DNA from: Myxococcales bacterium
Lineage (GTDB): Bacteria; Myxococcota_A; Polyangia; Polyangiales; Polyangiaceae
DNA length: 17,320 nt
Assembly (NCBI GenBank): GCA_013298325.1
Contig: JAAFHJ010000014.1
Coordinates: 1-17,320 of the forward strand
Direction: 5' to 3'
Each line of letters opens with the position of its first letter. The first letter of the stretch is position 1. Made by a program: the position numbers and the translations under genes. Shown here piece by piece: positions 14,441 to 17,320 of the stretch. The notes beneath the pieces were generated by a model. That model was not told the DNA's origin, made no database searches, and saw only the letters and a program-made list of their open reading frames with translations.

Positions 14441-15757
14441 CTATTGGCTGGCGGTCAAAGGTGCTTTTGGCGTTTCGACGGCGCGTGCGAGGAAGAACAT
14501 CCAAGGGACGACAACGACCGAAAGCGCGATCGACACGGTTGCAACCGTCGGGATCCCGACGAGCTCGTGGTTCTCATTTTCCGTAAGGATTTTCGCCGCA
14601 AGAAGGCCCGCGAATCCCGAAGCGAGATGCTGCACACACGACTGGAGCGACCCATACCGGGCGCGCTCGAAGGCGGCAGGAATCTTCGATTGAACCGTCG
14701 ATAGAGAGACGTTTCGAAAACTGTTTCCGAGCATAAAGACGACGAAGATCCCCCACGGCGGAAGGATCGGAGGGTTCTCGTAAAAGCCGAGAACGACCGC
14801 CGTGGCGACCGTCGCCGTGGCCACCCCACCGACGATCCCCGCCCCCAAGCGATCGACGAGGCGCCCGCCGAGGAGCGTTCCGCCGAAGCTGGCGAGCCCC
14901 CCAAACATGTAAAGTACACCGAGTCTCTTCGGCGGAACGTGGAGGTTCGCCGTGAGGTAGCTGGCGATGCTGGGGATGAGCACAAACGCGGCGATGCAGA
15001 CGAGCGCTACAAGGCCGAGCCCGCCGAATACGCGGGGCCGGGCGAGACTACGGAACGTTGGCGGTGCCGGGCGTTTGGGGGCTTCCCGGTAGACGTTTCC
15101 GCCGCTTGCTTCGTTCGCCACCGGCATCGCGGTCGTGTCGACCTCAAGGGGGGCGAGGTGACCTCGAAAGCTTGGGAGGACGAACGCGACGCCGAACGCA
15201 ATCGCGGCGCCGAGCGCACCGACGGCGAAGAAGGGGAGCCGATAGCCACCGAGGGCGGCGAGGTAGAGACCGGTCGGCACGCCGAAAACGCTCGCTACCG
15301 AAAATGCGGTCATCACCTTGCCGATGGCAACGCCGCGACGCTCCGCAGGAACGGTGTCTGAAACAATGGCAAGAGAGAGCGAAGTTGCCGGCCCACCAAA
15401 CGCACCTGCGATGACGCGCGCAGCGAGCAACATGGGGACATTCGGAGCGAATCCGCCAAGCGCCGTTCCGACGGAGAGGCCGACGAGGCAAGTGAGGAGG
15501 GCCGGCTTGCGGTCGAAGCGATCGAGGAAAAAAGCCCCCAAGAATCCGGAGATCCCGGCGGCAATCGTGTAGCTTGCAGCAACAACGGGGACGCGTGAGA
15601 GCGGCATGCCGAGGCCCGCCGCGAACATCGGTCCGAGCGGCATCACCATCATGAAATCAAGGATATTGACGAATTGAACGCCTGCAAGAAGCGCAAGTAT
15701 GAGCGATTCTTTTGGGTTTGATTCTGTCGATACGCGCGCCGCCGGTTCGATCGCCAT
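14441..15757 (-). CDS. MFS transporter, drug:H+ antiporter (DHA1-like) type
   Basis: A 438-residue inner-membrane protein with a twelve-helix pattern. It starts at ATG 15757, which has an excellent AGGAGG site 5 nt upstream. TM1 region: LILALLAGVQFVNILDFMMV. The cytoplasmic loop between TM2 and TM3 carries FLDRFDRKPALL, the MFS motif A. TM4-5 has RVIAGAFGGPATSLSL, and the following loop has VPAERRGVAIG. A central polar loop (~residues 195-235) separates the two six-helix halves, and the second half repeats the motif with GGRLVDRLGAG. The family exports small molecules (drugs, sugars, amino-acid derivatives) using the proton gradient; the substrate here is unknown. The gene is divergent from the DAHP synthase gene with only 47 nt between start codons, so an aromatic-amino-acid link is possible but unproven. 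Confidence 0.93.
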   Translation of the reverse strand: MAIEPAARVSTESNPKESLILALLAGVQFVNILDFMMVMPLGPMFAAGLGMPLSRVPVVAASYTIAAGISGFLGAFFLDRFDRKPALLTCLVGLSVGTALGGFAPNVPMLLAARVIAGAFGGPATSLSLAIVSDTVPAERRGVAIGKVMTAFSVASVFGVPTGLYLAALGGYRLPFFAVGALGAAIAFGVAFVLPSFRGHLAPLEVDTTAMPVANEASGGNVYREAPKRPAPPTFRSLARPRVFGGLGLVALVCIAAFVLIPSIASYLTANLHVPPKRLGVLYMFGGLASFGGTLLGGRLVDRLGAGIVGGVATATVATAVVLGFYENPPILPPWGIFVVFMLGNSFRNVSLSTVQSKIPAAFERARYGSLQSCVQHLASGFAGLLAAKILTENENHELVGIPTVATVSIALSVVVVPWMFFLARAVETPKAPLTASQ

Positions 15758-15762
15758 GAGCG

Positions 15763-15768
15763 CCTCCT
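15763..15768 (-). promoter_or_regulatory. Shine-Dalgarno of the MFS gene
   Basis: AGGAGG (CCTCCT on the + strand) lies 5 nt upstream of ATG 15757, the strongest ribosome binding site in the window, and it fixes the start. Confidence 0.85.
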
Positions 15769-15804
15769 AACGCGCCCCGTGGGAATTCCGGTAAGGCTCT
15801 GCGT

Positions 15805-17166
15805 GTGAATTCGGATTTGCATCGCGGCCCCTGGTCCCCCGATTCCTGGCAGAGCTTCCCCGTTCTTCAGGAAATTCCTTGGGGTACCGAGAACGTGGCC
15901 GCGCTCGCCGCTGCGAAAGACAAGCTCCGGCGCATGCCGCCCCTCGTCACTTCGTGGGAAATCGAGGCGCTCCGTCTCGAACTCGCCGAGGCTCAGGAGG
16001 GGAAGCGCTTCGTCCTTCAGGGGGGCGACTGCGCGGAGACCTTCGATCGTTGCACCTCCAACGACATCGCGGCGAAGCTCAAGGTCCTGCTCCAGGCGAG
16101 CCTCGTTTTCGTCCACGAAGGGCGCCGGCCGGTCGTCCGCATTGGGCGCTTCGGCGGCCAGTATGGCAAGCCGCGAAGCGCCCCGACGGAGACGATCGAT
16201 GGTGTCGAATTGCCTTCGTATTTTGGGGACTTGGTCAATGCGGCCCCCTTTGAGGCGGGCGCGCGCCGGCCCGATCCGAGCCGCCTCCTCGACGGCTATG
16301 CCCACGCAGCGGCGACCCTCAATTTCGTGCGGTCCCTCGGCACGCGCGGTTTTTCCGACCTCGCCGAGCCGAGCCAGAGCGACCTCTCCTTCCTCTCCCA
16401 CGCCGCCCTCTCGCCGGAGCTGCGTGCGGAATACACGCGAATTGCCCACGGGCTTCGCGACGCCGTTCGCTTCGTCGAGACCCTCGGTGAGCGCCCGCTT
16501 TCCGATCTTTTTCGAACCGACATTTTCGCGAGCCACGAAGGCCTCGTCCTCGACTGGGAGGCGGCCCAGACGCGCACCGTCCCCCGCCGGGACGGCTACT
16601 ACAACCTCTCCACGCACCTCCCCTGGATCGGCGAGCGGACGCGCAAGCTCGGTTACGCACATGTTGAGTTTTTCAGGGGAATTCGGAATCCCGTCGGCGT
16701 TAAAATCGGCCCAACAACGACGCCCGGCGAGCTCTTGGATCTCCTCGATGTCCTCGACCCGGAGAATCTCCCGGGCAAGATCGTGCTGATCACTCGCTTC
16801 GGCGCCGGGCGTGCACCCGAGGTACTTCCGCCATTGATTGCCGCAATTCAGGCGACGAAACGCCGCGTCCTCTGGATCGCCGATCCGATGCACGGAAACG
16901 GCGAGAAGCTCGCGAGTGGTCAGAAGACGAGACGCTTTGATCGCATCGTTACGGAACTCGACGAGGTCGTCGCCACCCACCGCCGGTGCAACAGCATCTT
17001 TGGCGGCGTCCACCTGGAATTGACCGGGGAAGACGTCACCGAATGCTTGGGGGCCGGCGTGGAAGAAGAAGATCTCGCACGCAATTTTGAGAGCGCGTGC
17101 GATCCCCGGCTCAACTACCGGCAAGCACTCGAGATCGCCTTTCGCCTTGCGCGCCTCGTCAAATAG
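15805..17166 (+). CDS. Class II 3-deoxy-D-arabino-heptulosonate 7-phosphate (DAHP) synthase
   Basis: A 453-residue cytoplasmic enzyme that condenses phosphoenolpyruvate and erythrose 4-phosphate to DAHP, the entry to the shikimate pathway and aromatic amino acids. It is of the class II (plant/mycobacterial AroG) type. GTG 15805 is preceded by GGTAAGG, and the N-terminus WSPDSWQSFPVLQ matches the usual class II start. Visible motifs: LQGGDCAETF (71-80, metal ligand Cys76), VRIGRFGGQYGKPRS (111-125, substrate binding), DPMHGNGE (360-367, His363), GGVHLELTGEDVTECLG (400-416, Glu405) and DPRLNYRQAL (433-442, Asp433). These correspond to the four metal ligands and the PEP site of the family. The length is normal. 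No other aromatic-pathway gene is adjacent. Family assignment is firm; the exact gene symbol is left open. Confidence 0.95.
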   Translation: MNSDLHRGPWSPDSWQSFPVLQEIPWGTENVAALAAAKDKLRRMPPLVTSWEIEALRLELAEAQEGKRFVLQGGDCAETFDRCTSNDIAAKLKVLLQASLVFVHEGRRPVVRIGRFGGQYGKPRSAPTETIDGVELPSYFGDLVNAAPFEAGARRPDPSRLLDGYAHAAATLNFVRSLGTRGFSDLAEPSQSDLSFLSHAALSPELRAEYTRIAHGLRDAVRFVETLGERPLSDLFRTDIFASHEGLVLDWEAAQTRTVPRRDGYYNLSTHLPWIGERTRKLGYAHVEFFRGIRNPVGVKIGPTTTPGELLDLLDVLDPENLPGKIVLITRFGAGRAPEVLPPLIAAIQATKRRVLWIADPMHGNGEKLASGQKTRRFDRIVTELDEVVATHRRCNSIFGGVHLELTGEDVTECLGAGVEEEDLARNFESACDPRLNYRQALEIAFRLARLVK

Positions 17167-17170
17167 ACCC

Positions 17171-17221
17171 TCACGCGCGGCCCTTCATGGCCGCCCTTCA
17201 CGCGCGGCCCTTCATGGCCGC
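17171..17221. repeat. Tandem duplication (27-bp period) at a convergent gene end, with twin hairpins
   Basis: TCACGCGCGGCCCTTCATGG followed by CCGC occurs at 17171-17194 and again at 17198-17221, identical over 24 bp. Each copy contains the hairpin GCGGCC-CTTCAT-GGCCGC (17177-17194 and 17204-17221). The second copy holds the last codons and stop of the - strand gene; the first copy lies beyond its stop. The twin hairpins lie between convergent genes and may help end transcription from either side, although no T tract is present. Confidence 0.88.
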
Positions 17222-17320
17222 GACCGTCTTCGCGATCCCGTCGAGGTAGCTCGTTTTTGCGAGCGGTCCGAGGGCCGCCACAAGCTTTCGATCATCGAGC
17301 AGAATCGGTGTGCTCTGCAG
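17198..17320 (-). CDS. C-terminal end of an unidentified protein (5' part outside window)
   Basis: Read on the - strand from the window edge, one frame is open for 40 codons and ends in TGA at 17200-17198. It encodes LQSTPILLDDRKLVAALGPL followed by an Ala/Lys-rich helix ending MKGRA. The sequence looks like an ordinary soluble C-terminus with helix-forming residues. Codon use fits the genome (GC-rich third positions). The fragment is too short for me to name the family. It converges on the DAHP synthase gene with 31 nt between the stops, and its last eight codons, stop included, are duplicated immediately downstream. Confidence 0.6.
   Translation of the reverse strand: MQSTPILLDDRKLVAALGPLAKTSYLDGIAKTVAAMKGRA

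Noticed and set aside
15649..17124. Long - strand open frame (491 aa) antisense to DAHP synthase
   Set aside because: DAHP synthase carries all class II motifs on the + strand. The antisense frame also runs through the MFS start.
1..17320. CRISPR arrays, rRNA genes, integrase or phage genes
   Set aside because: No regularly spaced repeats, rRNA landmarks, or integrase/phage protein motifs were seen on either strand.

Overview
The window is GC-rich bacterial chromosome that most likely comes from the Myxococcota (Polyangiales-like). One secreted protein (13220-12054) ends in a Cys-containing, one-helix, Arg-rich tail of the MYXO-CTERM kind preceded by an Asp-rich linker. There are also two lipoproteins, beta-propeller proteins and GTG starts with 4-nt stop/start overlaps. 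The content is mostly chromosomal housekeeping plus cell-envelope genes. No complete mobile element, CRISPR array or rRNA is visible.

Left part, + strand (1-2954): the 3' part of a large protein made of repeated carboxypeptidase-regulatory-like (Ig-fold) units with a C-terminal PDZ domain. It is followed by tRNA-Ser(CGA) with an encoded CCA, and by an intrinsic terminator. Next, on the - strand, lies a 236-aa protein of unknown role with a transposase-type helix-turn-helix (3017-3727). It is flanked by two near-identical, same-orientation terminator-like sequences (about 2936-2958 and 3798-3820).

Middle, + strand (3855-6212): a tight three-gene unit. The first gene encodes an ABC-ATPase-shaped protein that has lost its nucleotide-binding motifs. 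The second encodes a hydrophobic protein resembling DUF697/YcjF. The third is proB (glutamate 5-kinase, first step of proline synthesis). It ends at a convergent hairpin whose base stem contains the stop codons of both converging genes.

Right part, - strand (15757 down to 6229): seven genes in one direction. In transcription order they are an MFS exporter (12-TM pattern), a membrane-anchored beta-propeller protein, a lysozyme-like transglycosylase-like surface protein, a Cys-rich lipoprotein, asd (aspartate-semialdehyde dehydrogenase), a 1087-residue Asp-box lipoprotein and a 317-aa TPR-like protein. The propeller/transglycosylase-like/Cys-lipoprotein trio is joined by 4-nt overlaps, as are the last two genes, which suggests two translationally coupled envelope modules placed around asd.

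Far right: a class II DAHP synthase (first step of the shikimate pathway) is transcribed divergently from the MFS gene. It converges on the 3' end of an unidentified - strand gene, whose final codons are tandemly duplicated. All gaps between genes are shorter than 130 bases. The most unusual items are the pseudo-ABC/DUF697-like pair fused to proB by operon structure, the terminator-like repeats bracketing the HTH gene, and a perfect palindrome inside the Cys-rich lipoprotein gene.
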